DNA from: Aquipseudomonas alcaligenes MRY13-0052
GTDB taxonomy: Bacteria; Pseudomonadota; Gammaproteobacteria; Pseudomonadales; Pseudomonadaceae
Assembly: GCA_000474255.1 (NCBI GenBank)
Contig: BATO01000003.1
Location: forward strand, 62,001-126,000
Length of the DNA stretch: 64,000 nt
Reading direction: 5' to 3'
The translations under genes and the position numbers were made by a program. The notes under the pieces were generated by a model. That model made no database searches, had not been told where the DNA came from, and was given only the letters and a program-made list of their open reading frames with translations. Positions 50,356-59,976 of this stretch are shown here, piece by piece. Positions within the stretch are counted from its first letter, which is position 1; every line of letters begins with the position of its first letter.

Positions 50356-51072
50356 GTGATCGCCAGGGCACTGGCCCTGCTGCTGGCCCTGGCGAGCCTC
50401 CCCGGTATCGCCGGGGAGCGGGTGGATGCTGCCGACTACGACGCCTTCTGGGTCTGGAGCGGCGTGCGCTCCCAGGCGGTGCTGGCGGAGGCGCGCACCC
50501 TGTACATCCTCCAGGGCCAGATCGACGGACCGCGCCAGCCCGGTGACCCGCAGGCGCGCTTCATCGCCCAGGGCATGGCAGTGCCGCGCCTGTCCAAGGG
50601 TGAAGTCTGGGTGGTCTACCGCGCCCATACCCTGCGCTGGACCGAGCCCATCTACGCCACCCTGCTCGCCCAGCTGGAACGCTGGCGCCGCGCGGGCAAC
50701 CCGGTGGTCGGCGTGCAGATCGATTTCGATGCCCGCACCCTGCACCTGGACGGCTACGCCGACTTCCTCGAACAGCTGCGCCAGCGCCTGCCCCGGCACT
50801 ACCGCCTCGGCATCACCGGGCTGCTGGACTGGGGCAGCAACGGCGACCCGGCAGTGCTCAACCGCCTGGGCAAGGTGCTCGACGAGGTGGTGGTGCAGAC
50901 CTACCAGGGGCGTCACAGCATCCCCGGCAACGCCCGCTACCTGCCCCGCGTCGCGAAGCTGCAACTGCCCTACCGCATCGGCCTGGTGCAGAAGGGCGAG
51001 TGGGAGCCACCGGACTACCTGGAAGACAGCCCCTGGTTTCGTGGCTACGTGGTGTTCCTGCTCAATCCCTGA
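50356..51072 (+). CDS. DUF3142 secreted protein
   Basis: 238 aa. Signal peptide (IARALALLLALASLPGIAGE). DUF3142-like, with a barrel-type repetitive pattern: YDAFWVWSGVRSQAVLAEAR, AGNPVVGVQIDFDARTLHLD and DEVVVQTYQGRHSIPGNARY. The conserved acidic positions (QIDFD) and Gln/Tyr would suit a glycoside-hydrolase-like active site, but no activity is known. The GTG start at 50356 lies 7 bp after the upstream stop, so the two secreted proteins probably act together. Confidence 0.75.
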   Translation: MIARALALLLALASLPGIAGERVDAADYDAFWVWSGVRSQAVLAEARTLYILQGQIDGPRQPGDPQARFIAQGMAVPRLSKGEVWVVYRAHTLRWTEPIYATLLAQLERWRRAGNPVVGVQIDFDARTLHLDGYADFLEQLRQRLPRHYRLGITGLLDWGSNGDPAVLNRLGKVLDEVVVQTYQGRHSIPGNARYLPRVAKLQLPYRIGLVQKGEWEPPDYLEDSPWFRGYVVFLLNP

Positions 51073-51132
51073 CCGGCCGAGCGGCGCGCCGGGTCACTTC
51101 CCAGCCCGGAAAGCGCCGCGTATTCTGGCCCT

Positions 51133-51924
51133 ATGCCAGCATCCCGTCGCCTCTTCGTCCTGTTGCTGTTCACCTGCCTCGGCGCCTTCGCCAACGCGGG
51201 GCCGCTGCGCATCGTCACCGATCCCTGGGCGCCCTATGTCTTCGTGGAGAACGGCCAGGCACGCGGCCTGGACTATGACGCCAGCGTCGAGGTGTTCAAG
51301 CGCCTGGGCGTGGAGGTGCACTGGGACTTCATGCCCTGGAAGCGCTGCCTGATCGAGATGGAGAACGGCCAGGCCGACGCCGTGCTGGATATCTTCATGA
51401 CCGAAGAGCGCCGTCCCCGCCTGCATTTCGCCGACGAGCCGCTGTCCAGCGCCGAGTTCGTGCTCTTCTATGACCGCGCCCGCCCCTATCCCTTCAACCG
51501 CCTGACCGACCTCCAGGGCCTGAAGGTCGGCACCTCACCGGGCTACTGGTACAGCGACAGCGACTTCCGCACCTCCGAGCTGTTCACCCGCGAGCCGGCG
51601 CCGAGTCACGAAGCCAACCTCGGCAAGCTGGTGCGCGACCGCGTCGACCTGGTGGTCAACGACCGCCGCGCCGGGCTGTGGCTGGCGCAGCACCTGGGGC
51701 TCGCCGAACAGGTCGCCCACCACCCCCGTCCGGTGGGCGAAGACCCGCTCTACCTGGCCTTCCGCCGCACCCCCGAACTGGGCGAGTTGGCCCAGCGCTT
51801 CGCCGAGGAACTGCGCCGCTTCAAGCGGGAGCCGGCCCACGCCACGCTGCAGGCGCGCTACCCGGTACGCGAACAGGCCTGGGCCGACGGCCTGGATCGC
51901 AGCACACCGTTGAGCAGTCGATAG
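51133..51924 (+). CDS. Orphan periplasmic solute-binding protein, family 3
   Basis: 263 aa with a signal peptide (RRLFVLLLFTCLGAFANA). PBPb pattern: LRIVTDPWAPYVFVENGQAR, FMPWKRCLIEMENGQADAVL and LQGLKVGTSPGYWYSDSDFR. It is the third orphan of this family in the window, without transporter genes. It may be cotranscribed with the preceding pair (60 bp gap). Ligand unknown. Confidence 0.8.
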   Translation: MPASRRLFVLLLFTCLGAFANAGPLRIVTDPWAPYVFVENGQARGLDYDASVEVFKRLGVEVHWDFMPWKRCLIEMENGQADAVLDIFMTEERRPRLHFADEPLSSAEFVLFYDRARPYPFNRLTDLQGLKVGTSPGYWYSDSDFRTSELFTREPAPSHEANLGKLVRDRVDLVVNDRRAGLWLAQHLGLAEQVAHHPRPVGEDPLYLAFRRTPELGELAQRFAEELRRFKREPAHATLQARYPVREQAWADGLDRSTPLSSR

Positions 51925-51944
51925 GCTGCACGCCGGAAATGCTC

Positions 51945-51953
51945 TGTTATACT
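51945..51953 (+). promoter_or_regulatory. Extended -10 promoter of rhlE
   Basis: TGTTATACT (TG-n-TATACT), giving a leader of about 130 nt before the ATG at 52092. No clear -35. Long leaders are common on DEAD-box helicase mRNAs. Confidence 0.5.
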
Positions 51954-52091
51954 CCCGGCTCCCGCCAGGTATACGCCCGGATGTTGGCCCCCCAAGCCAG
52001 CAGGACCGGACGGGAATCGCGCCTCCCCGCTGCGATTTTCTAGCCAGGCAGACACTCCCCCGGGCCAAGCCCTAACTAGACAGGATTTCCC

Positions 52092-53984
52092 ATGTCCTTT
52101 GCCTCCCTCGGTCTCTCCGAGGCTTTAGTCGGCGCTGTGGAAGCAGCCGGCTATAACCAGCCCACTCCGGTGCAACAGCGGGCCATTCCCGCCGTGTTGC
52201 AAGGTCGCGATCTGATGGTTGCGGCACAGACTGGCACTGGCAAGACCGGCGGCTTCGCCCTCCCGGTTCTCGAGCGCCTGTTCCCCAATGGTCACCCGGA
52301 CAAGTCGCATCGCCATGGCCCACGCCAGGCCCGCGTCCTGGTCCTGACCCCGACCCGCGAGCTCGCCGCCCAGGTCCACGACAGCTTCAAGGTCTATGCC
52401 CGTGACCTGCCGCTGGCCAGCGCCTGCATCTTCGGCGGTGTCGGCATGAACCCGCAGGTCCAGGCCATGTCCAAGGGCGTCGACGTCCTGGTCGCCTGCC
52501 CCGGTCGCCTGCTGGACCTGATAGGCCAGGGCAGCATCGACCTCTCCCACGTGGAGATCCTGGTACTCGACGAAGCCGACCGCATGCTCGACATGGGCTT
52601 CATCCACGATGTGAAGAAGGTCCTCGCCCGCCTCCCGGCGAAACGCCAGAACCTGCTGTTCTCGGCGACCTTCTCCAAGGACATCACCGACCTCGCCGGC
52701 AAGCTGCTGCACAACCCCGAACGCATCGAAGTGACGCCGCCGAACACCACGGTCGAGCGCATCGAGCAGCGCGTGTTCCGCCTCCCGGCCAACCACAAGC
52801 GTGCGCTGCTGGCCCACCTGATCACCGCTGGCGCCTGGGAACAGGTCCTGGTGTTCACCCGCACCAAGCACGGCGCCAACCGCCTCGCCGAATACCTCGA
52901 CAAGCATGGCCTGCCGGCCGCCGCGATCCACGGCAACAAGAGCCAGAACGCACGCACCAAGGCCCTGGCCGACTTCAAGGCCAACAGCGTGCGCATCCTG
53001 GTCGCCACGGACATCGCCGCCCGCGGCCTGGACATCGACCAGTTGCCCCACGTGGTCAACTACGAGCTGCCCAACGTCGAGGAAGACTACGTGCACCGCA
53101 TCGGCCGTACCGGTCGTGCCGGTCGTAGCGGCGAAGCCATCTCCCTGGTCGCCCCGGACGAAGAGAAGCTGCTCAAGGCCATCGAGCGCCTGACCAAGCA
53201 GCGCATTCCCGATGGCGACATGCAGGGCTTCGACGCCTCCGCCGTCGAGGCCGAGCGCCCCGACGTGCGCCCGCCGCAACCGGCGCGCCAGCCGCGTGCC
53301 GACCGTCCGAAGCGCGAAGGGGCCACCCCGCCCGCTGCCGACGGCGAAGGCAAGCCGCGCAAGAGCCGCAACCGCCGTGGCAAGGGCAAAGGCAAGGAAG
53401 GCGAGAACGCCCAACCGGCCGCCGGCAACAACAGCCAGCCACAGCAGGCGCGTCCGGCACGCCCGCCACAGCCCACGCGTGATCGCGACCCGGAAGAGTT
53501 CCTCGACGACGACGTGGACAACTTCGGCAACCGTGCCGACTACGTCAGCCCCTACCCGGACAAGACCCAGAGCCGCAACCGCCGTGGCGGCCAGGGCCAG
53601 GGCCAGGGTCAAGGCCAGAGCCAGGGCAGAAGCCAGGGTCAGGGCCAAGGCGCCGGTGCACGTGGCCAGGGTCAAGGCCAGGGCCAGGGCAAGAGCCGCA
53701 GCGGTGGCGGCGGTGCCGGCCAGGGCGCTGGCAACGGTCAGCGCCGTAGCGGTGGTGGCCAGGGCCAAGGTCGCAGCAATGGCGGCCAGGCCCGCCGTGA
53801 CGAGCCCCGCGCCTCCCGCGGCCGCGAGGAGCCTGCCGTGCAGGAGCCGCGCAAGCCGCAGCCGAAGATCATCCACAAGGAATCCAAGGGTGATCGTTTC
53901 CCCACCGCGGAGCAGCTGGACCAACTGTCCAACAGCAACCGCCCCCGTGGTGAGAAGCCCGCGCTGCTGACTCGCAACCGCTGA
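52092..53984 (+). CDS. rhlE: DEAD-box RNA helicase RhlE with long disordered tail
   Basis: 630 aa. The helicase core is about residues 1-375: Walker [10 protein letters not shown] (44-52), DEAD 160-163, SAT, and [13 protein letters not shown]. The tail (about 385-630) is disordered, basic and repetitive, with a Gly-Gln run ([20 protein letters not shown]) and RG/SGGG patches; such tails bind RNA and can drive phase separation. RhlE acts in ribosome assembly and RNA decay. The ATG follows AGGATTT. Confidence 0.92.
   Translation: MSFASLGLSEALVGAVEAAGYNQPTPVQQRAIPAVLQGRDLMVAAQTGTGKTGGFALPVLERLFPNGHPDKSHRHGPRQARVLVLTPTRELAAQVHDSFKVYARDLPLASACIFGGVGMNPQVQAMSKGVDVLVACPGRLLDLIGQGSIDLSHVEILVLDEADRMLDMGFIHDVKKVLARLPAKRQNLLFSATFSKDITDLAGKLLHNPERIEVTPPNTTVERIEQRVFRLPANHKRALLAHLITAGAWEQVLVFTRTKHGANRLAEYLDKHGLPAAAIHGNKSQNARTKALADFKANSVRILVATDIAARGLDIDQLPHVVNYELPNVEEDYVHRIGRTGRAGRSGEAISLVAPDEEKLLKAIERLTKQRIPDGDMQGFDASAVEAERPDVRPPQPARQPRADRPKREGATPPAADGEGKPRKSRNRRGKGKGKEGENAQPAAGNNSQPQQARPARPPQPTRDRDPEEFLDDDVDNFGNRADYVSPYPDKTQSRNRRGGQGQGQGQGQSQGRSQGQGQGAGARGQGQGQGQGKSRSGGGGAGQGAGNGQRRSGGGQGQGRSNGGQARRDEPRASRGREEPAVQEPRKPQPKIIHKESKGDRFPTAEQLDQLSNSNRPRGEKPALLTRNR
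53574..53708 (+). repeat. Degenerate GGCCAG repeat in the rhlE tail
   Basis: Many imperfect copies of the hexamer GGCCAG/GGTCAA encode Gly-Gln. Length variation in steps of six would keep the frame. Confidence 0.7.
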
Positions 53985-53998
53985 GCTGCAACGCCATG

Positions 53999-54030
53999 AA
54001 AAACGCCGGCCCTGGGGCCGGCGTTTTCAT
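53999..54030 (+). terminator. Terminator of rhlE
   Basis: AAACGCCGGCC (54001-54011), CTGG loop, GGCCGGCGTTT (54016-54026), then TCATTT. Confidence 0.9.
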
Positions 54031-54053
54031 TTGTGCCTCGGAGCACCGCATCG

Positions 54054-54077
54054 TAGCCCGGGCTTCAGCCCGGGAAG
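54054..54077. repeat. TAGCCCGGGCTTCAGCCCGGG hairpin
   Basis: CCCGGGCT-tc-AGCCCGGG stem preceded by GTAG, a REP-like singlet between two terminators. Confidence 0.5.
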
Positions 54078-54118
54078 AGGCGCCCAGTTCCGACACGGCA
54101 CTGCGTTGTGCCGGAAAT

Positions 54119-54152
54119 GAAAAACGCCGGCATCAGCCGGCGTTCTTCGTCA
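54119..54152 (-). terminator. Terminator of the YceI/cytochrome b561 genes
   Basis: Minus-strand stem GAACGCCGGC-tgat-GCCGGCGTTT followed by a TTTTCA run, just past the YceI stop. Confidence 0.85.
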
Positions 54153-54163
54153 TCCGCGCAATC

Positions 54164-54739
54164 TTACTTGCGCACACCCTCGAAGGAGATGATCAGCTCG
54201 ACTTCCTGGGAAGCCGGGCCGAGGTCCTTCTGGATGTCGAAGTCCTTCAGCTTCAGGGTGGTGGTGCCTTCGAAGCCGGCGCGGTAGCCGCCCCACGGGT
54301 CGTCGCCTTCACCGATGAACTTGGCCTTGACCACGACCGGCTTGGTCACGCCGTTCAGGGTCAGGTTGCCGGTTACGTCGGCGGTGCCGTTGCCGGTGGA
54401 TTTCACGCCAGTGGACTCGAAGGTGGCGGTCGGGTTCTTGCTCACATTGAGGAAGTCGCCGCTCTTGATGTGCTTGTCGCGTTCGGCGTGGTTGGTGTCG
54501 ACGCTGGCGGTCTGCAGGGTGACCTTGATCTTGCTCGCTTCCGGCGCCTTGGCGTCGAAACTGAAGGAGCCGTCGAAGTCCTTGAAGGTGCCGTACAGCC
54601 AGCTGTAGCCCAGGTGGCTGATCTTGAAGTTGACGAAGGCGTGCTGGCCTTGCTTGTCGATGGCGTAGTCGGCGGCCATGGCCTGGCCGGCGAACAGGGC
54701 GGCACCGAGGGTCAGCGCGGCGAGGGATTTCTTCAGCAT
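54164..54739 (-). CDS. YceI-family periplasmic protein
   Basis: 191 aa. Signal peptide ([21 protein letters not shown]), then the lipocalin-like YceI barrel: [38 protein letters not shown] and [20 protein letters not shown]. The family binds isoprenoid or amphiphilic ligands. From memory the P. aeruginosa counterpart has been called PasP, a proposed secreted protease; no protease motif is visible. Cotranscribed with cytochrome b561 upstream, a common pairing. Confidence 0.92.
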   Translation of the reverse strand: MLKKSLAALTLGAALFAGQAMAADYAIDKQGQHAFVNFKISHLGYSWLYGTFKDFDGSFSFDAKAPEASKIKVTLQTASVDTNHAERDKHIKSGDFLNVSKNPTATFESTGVKSTGNGTADVTGNLTLNGVTKPVVVKAKFIGEGDDPWGGYRAGFEGTTTLKLKDFDIQKDLGPASQEVELIISFEGVRK

Positions 54740-54766
54740 CGGTATTTCTCCTTGTGAGGGTGCAGC

Positions 54767-55321
54767 TTATTTGGCGGCGCGCCCGAACATGCGGGTCAGG
54801 GTGGCGTCGCGATCGATGAAGTGGTGTTTGAGCGCAGCGAGCGCATGGACGCCCGCGAAGATCACCAGGCCCCAGGCGAGGTATTCGTGAATGACGCCGG
54901 CGACGTCTTCCTGGTCGGGAATGCTGGTCAGGGTCGCCGGCACTTCGAACAGGCCGAACACGGCAATGCCGCGACCGTCGGCGGTGGAAATCAGGTAACC
55001 GGAAACCATGATGGCGAACAGGCCCAGGTAGAGCGCCAGGTGACCCAGTTTGGAGCCCAGGCGGGTGAGCTGGCCGTGGTTGGGCAGGGCCGGCGGCGGC
55101 GGGCTGACGAAGCGCCAGAGCACACGGGCGAGCATCACCAGGAACAGCAGGATGCCGATGCCTTTGTGGATGTCAGGGGCGGTCTTGTACCAGCCGCTGT
55201 AGTAGTCGAGGCCGACCATCCACAGCCCCAGCCCGAACAGGCCGAAGACGACCAGGGCAACACCCCAGTGCAGGACGATGCTGACGAGGCCGAAGCGGTT
55301 GGGAGTATTGCGCCACTGCAT
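54767..55321 (-). CDS. Cytochrome b561
   Basis: 184 aa with four membrane segments carrying the haem-ligand histidines (SIVLHWGVALVVF; DIHKGIG; HLALYLGLFAIMVSGYL; GVIHEYLAWGLVIFAGVHAL). A membrane b-type cytochrome that may exchange electrons with quinol or superoxide. The ATG at 55321 follows AGGA. Its gene directly precedes yceI (27 bp), suggesting a joint function. Confidence 0.92.
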   Translation of the reverse strand: MQWRNTPNRFGLVSIVLHWGVALVVFGLFGLGLWMVGLDYYSGWYKTAPDIHKGIGILLFLVMLARVLWRFVSPPPPALPNHGQLTRLGSKLGHLALYLGLFAIMVSGYLISTADGRGIAVFGLFEVPATLTSIPDQEDVAGVIHEYLAWGLVIFAGVHALAALKHHFIDRDATLTRMFGRAAK

Positions 55322-55539
55322 CAGGAGGATTCCTTGAAAAACGGATGGGCCAAGCCTAGCGGCAAAAATATCGAAGAAAAGTAGAAAATGTCGCTTTGAA
55401 ATATCGGGCAATACGATAGGTAGGACGAACTGGCCCGAGCGGGAATTAGGCGTGGGAAGGGGCTTTAAGTTCTGTCCGAGGTGCACGAACGGCACCCCGG
55501 AGGCGACTGGAGGTCACGGGCATTGCGCCCGTGGCGCCA

Positions 55540-57015
55540 TCAGTTGAACAGGCGGGAGAAGAAGCCCTTCTTTTCTTCCTTGGCATCGGCCTTGGCCGGA
55601 GCCGGGGCGGCGGCAGCAACCTGCTCGACCGGTTCCAGGCTCTTGCCGGCGAACAGGTCACGGGCCTGGCTGGCGGCGCGCTGGCCACTGCGCAGGGCGC
55701 CTTCCAGGGTGCCCGGGTAGAGCGCGTCGGTGTGCTCGCCGGCGAAGATCACCCGGCCCAGGGGCTTCTCCCACATGCGCCAGTAGAGGCTGATTTCGCC
55801 TGGGCCATAGGCCAGGTAGGCTCCGCCCACCAGGGAATCCTTACCGTAACGGCGCAGCTCGTAGCCGGTGAACTGCTCGCGGGCGCCGGGGAACAGCTTG
55901 TCGAAGCGGATCAGCACCTGGTCGACCATCTGCCGGTCACCGAAGGCCTGCAGCAGGCGCGCGTTGTCGCCGGAGATATTCACCAGCAGGTTGGCACCGC
56001 CCTTGAGCGCGGGCTCGACCCACATCATGCCCAGGCCCTGGTCGCTATAGACCTCACCGGAGAGGCGCGACTTGCCCCACACGGGCTTCTTGAACTTGAG
56101 CAGCATCTGGTCGCGCCAACCGTAGTTGATGTCCTTCAGCGAGCGCAGCTGCAGGGCAGACAGCGACGGGGTGAGGCTGATCTTGTCCAGCGCCGGCAGC
56201 GGCACGGCGAGCACCACGTAGTCGGCGCTGTAGCCGGCGCCGCCCACTTTCACGGTGACGCTGTCCTTGTCCTGGACGATGGCGGAGACCCGCGCGTTGG
56301 TCTTGATGGTCTTGATCTTCTTGGCGAAGGCCTGGGCCAGTGCCGCGCTGCCACCCGGCAGGCGGGCGGCGCGCAGGTCGCCTTCCGGCAGGCCGCGATA
56401 GACCCGGCCCTGCTGGGCGAGGTAGAGCAGCGACAGGCGCGAGGGCTCGTCGTAGCGCGAACGGATGCGCTGGTCCACCAGGGCACGGGAAGTGGGCGGC
56501 AGCGCCAGCTTGTCGAGCCAGCGCGCCACGCTGATGGAATCCAGGGTCTGCAGGGTGTGGTTGACCAGCGGCTGCAGCGGGTCCTCGATGGAGGCGGCGA
56601 GATCATCCAGGCTCTTGTCGAAGCGCTTCAGCCCTTCGACGGTGCTGGGCGCTTCCTTGAGCAGGTCGGCTTCGTTGAAGTAGCGACCGGCGATCAGGTA
56701 GCCCGGGGTGCGCACGTACTCGGGCGCGGCCACGGTCGCCAGCTTGAACCCCTTGAGGTAGGCATTCAGGGTCGGCTGCAGCTTGTCGGAGCCGATCCAT
56801 TCGGTGCTGGCCAGGCCGGAGCGCCCGCCGATGCTCGGCTTGGCCTCCAGCAGGGTCACCTGCCAGCCTTGCTGCTGCAGCTCATAGGCCGCCGTGAGGC
56901 CGGCCATGCCGCCGCCGACCACGATGGCGGCCGGTTGCTTTTCCTTGCCCTGCGCAACGGCACTGAGCACTCCCAACACAACAAACGCACAGGTGCGCAG
57001 CCAGGCAGCAGACAT
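55540..57015 (-). CDS. Exported flavin-containing amine oxidase
   Basis: 491 aa. A hydrophobic signal-like N-terminus (WLRTCAFVVLGVLSAVAQG), then the FAD motif AIVVGGGMAGLTAAYELQQQ (about 30-49) and C-terminal GRVIFAGEHTDALYPGTLEG, both typical of the monoamine oxidase family. The last roughly 25 residues are Ala/Lys-rich (AAAPAPAKADAKEEKKGFFS). The substrate is unknown; amines, polyamines or amino acids are possible. GGGGGA precedes the ATG at 57015. It is divergent from bioA. Confidence 0.85.
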   Translation of the reverse strand: MSAAWLRTCAFVVLGVLSAVAQGKEKQPAAIVVGGGMAGLTAAYELQQQGWQVTLLEAKPSIGGRSGLASTEWIGSDKLQPTLNAYLKGFKLATVAAPEYVRTPGYLIAGRYFNEADLLKEAPSTVEGLKRFDKSLDDLAASIEDPLQPLVNHTLQTLDSISVARWLDKLALPPTSRALVDQRIRSRYDEPSRLSLLYLAQQGRVYRGLPEGDLRAARLPGGSAALAQAFAKKIKTIKTNARVSAIVQDKDSVTVKVGGAGYSADYVVLAVPLPALDKISLTPSLSALQLRSLKDINYGWRDQMLLKFKKPVWGKSRLSGEVYSDQGLGMMWVEPALKGGANLLVNISGDNARLLQAFGDRQMVDQVLIRFDKLFPGAREQFTGYELRRYGKDSLVGGAYLAYGPGEISLYWRMWEKPLGRVIFAGEHTDALYPGTLEGALRSGQRAASQARDLFAGKSLEPVEQVAAAAPAPAKADAKEEKKGFFSRLFN

Positions 57016-57184
57016 TGGATTCCCCCGAGGAACGGTCGTATTTCTTGAATGGCGCGCAGGATACGCCAGGCACCCGGCAGCCACCAGAGATGCCCGTCGG
57101 CGCCGGCTATTGTGTCGGCGCGGCGCGCTTGTCCATCTCACCCCTATTGCATAGTCTTCCCCGACCCTTTCCGGAGACCACCCC

Positions 57185-58591
57185 ATGGGCCTCAACGCCG
57201 ACTGGATGAAGCGCGACCTCGACGTGCTCTGGCATCCCTGCACCCAGATGAAAGACCACGAACGCCTGCCGGTGGTGCCCATCCGCCGTGGCGAAGGCGT
57301 CTGGCTGGAGGATTTCGAAGGCAAGCGCTACCTGGATGCCGTCAGCTCCTGGTGGGTCAACGTCTTCGGCCACGCCAACCCGCGCATCAACCAGCGCATC
57401 AAGGACCAGGTCGACCAGCTCGAACACGTGATCCTCGCGGGCTTCAGCCACCAGCCGGTGATCGAACTCTCCGAGCGCCTGGTGAAGCTCACGCCCGCGG
57501 GGCTGGACCGCGTGTTCTACGCCGACAACGGCTCCTCGGGCATCGAGGTGGCGCTGAAGATGAGCTACCACTTCTGGCGCAACCAGGGCCGCGAGGGCAA
57601 GACGCGCTTCATCACCCTGACCAACAGCTACCACGGCGAGACCATCGCGGCGATGTCGGTGGGCGACGTGGCGCTGTTCACCGAGACCTACAAATCCCTG
57701 CTGATGGACACCCTCAAGGTGCCCAGCCCCGACTGCTACCTGCGCCCCGAAGGCATGTGCTGGGAAGAACACTCGCGCACCATGTTCGCCCACATGGAGC
57801 GCACCCTCGCCGAGCACCACGGGGAGGTCGCCGCCGTCATCGTCGAGCCGCTGATCCAGGGTGCCGGCGGCATGCGCATGTACCACCCGGTGTACCTCAA
57901 GCTGCTGCGCGAGGCCTGCGACCGCTACGGCGTGCACCTGATCCACGACGAGATCGCCGTCGGCTTCGGCCGCACCGGCACGATGTTCGCCTGCGAACAG
58001 GCCGGCATCGCACCGGACTTCCTCTGCCTGTCCAAGGCCCTCACCGGCGGCTACCTGCCCATGGCCGCTGTACTCACCAGCGAGGCCGTCTACCAGGGCT
58101 TCTACGACGACTACCAGACCCTGCGCGCCTTCCTCCACTCGCACACCTACACCGGCAACCCGCTGGCCTGCGCTGCCGCCCTGGCGACCCTGGACATCTT
58201 CGAGCAGGACAAGGTGATCGAGGCCAACCGCGCGCTGTCGGTGCGCATGGCGCAATCCACCGCCCACCTGGTGGATCACCCCCATGTCGCCGAGGTGCGC
58301 CAGACCGGCATGGTGCTGGCCATCGAGATGGTCCAGGACAAGGCCAGCCGCGCGCCCTACCCCTGGCAGGAGCGCCGTGGCCTCAAGGTCTTCCAGCACG
58401 CCCTGGAACGCGGCGCGCTGCTGCGCCCGCTGGGCAACGTGGTGTACTTCCTGCCGCCCTACGTGATTACCCCGGAGCAGATCGACTTCCTCGCCGAAGT
58501 GGCCAGCGAAGGCATCGACATCGCCACCCGCGACTCGGTGAGCGTCAGCGTCGCCAGCGACCTGCATCCCAATCACAGGGATCCGGGTTAG
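57185..58591 (+). CDS. bioA: Adenosylmethionine-8-amino-7-oxononanoate aminotransferase
   Basis: Biotin synthesis: converts KAPA to DAPA using SAM as amino donor. 468 aa. The early WHPCTQMKDHERLPVVPIRR is characteristic of BioA; the PLP lysine is Lys284 in LCLSKALTGGYLPM; SSWWVNVFGHANPRINQRIK is the substrate region. It lies apart from other bio genes. The upstream frame is not coding. rsmE follows after a short repeat. Confidence 0.93.
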   Translation: MGLNADWMKRDLDVLWHPCTQMKDHERLPVVPIRRGEGVWLEDFEGKRYLDAVSSWWVNVFGHANPRINQRIKDQVDQLEHVILAGFSHQPVIELSERLVKLTPAGLDRVFYADNGSSGIEVALKMSYHFWRNQGREGKTRFITLTNSYHGETIAAMSVGDVALFTETYKSLLMDTLKVPSPDCYLRPEGMCWEEHSRTMFAHMERTLAEHHGEVAAVIVEPLIQGAGGMRMYHPVYLKLLREACDRYGVHLIHDEIAVGFGRTGTMFACEQAGIAPDFLCLSKALTGGYLPMAAVLTSEAVYQGFYDDYQTLRAFLHSHTYTGNPLACAAALATLDIFEQDKVIEANRALSVRMAQSTAHLVDHPHVAEVRQTGMVLAIEMVQDKASRAPYPWQERRGLKVFQHALERGALLRPLGNVVYFLPPYVITPEQIDFLAEVASEGIDIATRDSVSVSVASDLHPNHRDPG

Positions 58592-58597
58592 AGGAGC

Positions 58598-58665
58598 AGC
58601 CGGAAGCTGGAAGCTGGAAGCGCCGCACGGGTAGACTTCAGGCTTTCAGCTTCAGGCTTCCAGCT
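58598..58665. repeat. AAGC-type hairpin repeat between bioA and rsmE
   Basis: Left arm CCGGAAGCTGGAAGCTGGAA (58600-58619), loop with GCGCCGCACGGG, right arm CTTCAGGCTTTCAGCTTCAG and GCTTCCAGCT. It ends 4 bp before the rsmE start codon. Confidence 0.75.
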
Positions 58666-58668
58666 CCC

Positions 58669-59388
58669 ATGCGCCTTTCCCGCTTCTTCATCGACGCCCC
58701 CCTTTCCATCGGCCAGCACGAGCTGCCGGAAACCCAGGCCCATTACATCGGTCGCGTGCTGCGCCTGGCCGTGGGCGATGCCGTGCAGCTGTTCGACGGC
58801 TCCGGCCAGGAGTACCTCGGCGAGCTGGTGGAGGTGGGCAAGAAGAATGTGCGCGTCGAGCTGCGTGAGGCCTTCGCCGGCCAGGCCGAGTCGCCGTTGC
58901 GGGTGCACCTGGGCCAGGGGCTGTCGCGGGGCGAGCGCATGGACTGGGCGATCCAGAAAGCCACCGAACTGGGCGCCGCCGAGATCACCCCCATCGTCAG
59001 CGAGCGCTGCGAAGTGCGACTGAAGGACGAGCGCGCCGACAAGCGCCTGGCCCACTGGCGCCAGGTGGCGATCAGCGCCTGCGAGCAATGCGGCCGCTCG
59101 GTGCTGCCGGTGATCCACGCCCCCGTCAGCCTCGCCGACTGGCTGAAGCAGATCGACGCCGACCTCAAGCTGGTGCTGCACCCGGTGGCCGAACCCCTGG
59201 CCAGCCACGCCAAGCCCGGCACCCTGGCCTTCCTCATCGGCCCCGAAGGCGGCCTCAGCGACGCCGAAGTCGCCCAGGCGCAAACCGCCGGCTTCCATTC
59301 GGCACGCCTGGGACCCAGGGTGTTGAGGACGGAGACAGCGCCGGTGGTGGCGCTCAGCGTGGCGCAGCAGTTATGGGGTGACTTTTAG
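58669..59388 (+). CDS. rsmE: 16S rRNA m3U1498 methyltransferase
   Basis: SPOUT-fold enzyme that methylates U1498 of 16S rRNA with SAM. 239 aa. N-terminal PUA-like domain (MRLSRFFIDAPLSIGQHELP) and C-terminal knot with LIGPEGGLSDAEV and RLGPRVLRTETAPVVALSVA. The ATG at 58669 is the family start; a hairpin repeat immediately upstream replaces a clear ribosome site. Confidence 0.95.
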   Translation: MRLSRFFIDAPLSIGQHELPETQAHYIGRVLRLAVGDAVQLFDGSGQEYLGELVEVGKKNVRVELREAFAGQAESPLRVHLGQGLSRGERMDWAIQKATELGAAEITPIVSERCEVRLKDERADKRLAHWRQVAISACEQCGRSVLPVIHAPVSLADWLKQIDADLKLVLHPVAEPLASHAKPGTLAFLIGPEGGLSDAEVAQAQTAGFHSARLGPRVLRTETAPVVALSVAQQLWGDF

Positions 59389-59452
59389 CTGGAAGCGTTT
59401 TTAGCTTGAAGCTGGAAGCAAAAGCCAAGGCACCGCTTCCGGCTTCCGGCTA
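59386..59452. repeat. AAGC-type hairpin repeat between rsmE and chpC
   Basis: TTAGCTTGAAGCTGGAAGCA (59401-59420) on the left and CGCTTCCGGCTTCCGGC (59434-59450) on the right. It spans the gap between the convergent genes; the rsmE stop and the chpC stop (59450-59452) touch it. Confidence 0.75.
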
Positions 59453-59920
59453 GATAATCCCCGCATCCTCGAGCATCTGCTCGAGTGCAATGAGGTCGGG
59501 GATGCGCGCGATGTCGTTGCCCAGTTGTACGGCGTCCAGCTCCAGGGGAGCCAGGGGGACGGCGGCGCGGGGGAGGTCTGAGTCGACCTTGAGCGAGCGC
59601 GGGATGCCCTGCACCAGCAGGGCGATGAACTTGACGTGGCCACGGCCGCCCAGGGCGTTGAGCACCACCACGCGGGCGCCGGCGCCGGTCTGGGGCTGGC
59701 CGTCGGAGGCGGCTTCGAAGGACAGCAGCGGCAGACGCAGGTCACGCCAAGCCACCTGGCCGAGGAACCAGGCCGGCATGCCCGCCGATACCTGCGGCGC
59801 GCGATAGGGGATCAGCTCGGCCACCGCCACGTTGGGCACCAGCAGGGTGCGGTCGGACAGCGGCACCAGCAGGCCGGTGAGGCTGTTGGCGCTGTTCGGG
59901 TTGGTGACGGCTTGGCTCAT
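59450..59920 (-). CDS. chpC: CheW-like chemotaxis protein ChpC
   Basis: 156 aa CheW-domain protein: SLTGLLVPLSDRTLLVPNVA, then PYRAPQVSAGMPAWFLGQVAW. It lies next to chpB and chpA, the order of the Pil-Chp type IV pilus and cAMP signalling cluster in P. aeruginosa. It is thought to be an additional coupling protein for receptors. Symbol by synteny. Confidence 0.85.
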   Translation of the reverse strand: MSQAVTNPNSANSLTGLLVPLSDRTLLVPNVAVAELIPYRAPQVSAGMPAWFLGQVAWRDLRLPLLSFEAASDGQPQTGAGARVVVLNALGGRGHVKFIALLVQGIPRSLKVDSDLPRAAVPLAPLELDAVQLGNDIARIPDLIALEQMLEDAGII

Positions 59921-59976
59921 GGTTCTTCCTTCAACGATTCTTCATTCCCGGCGTTATCGCCCTGGGCCCTCGGGCC

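Noticed and set aside
57049-58668. Long plus-strand frame joined in phase to rsmE
   Set aside because: It is a +2 shadow of bioA; RsmE starts at 58669 with the normal family N-terminus.
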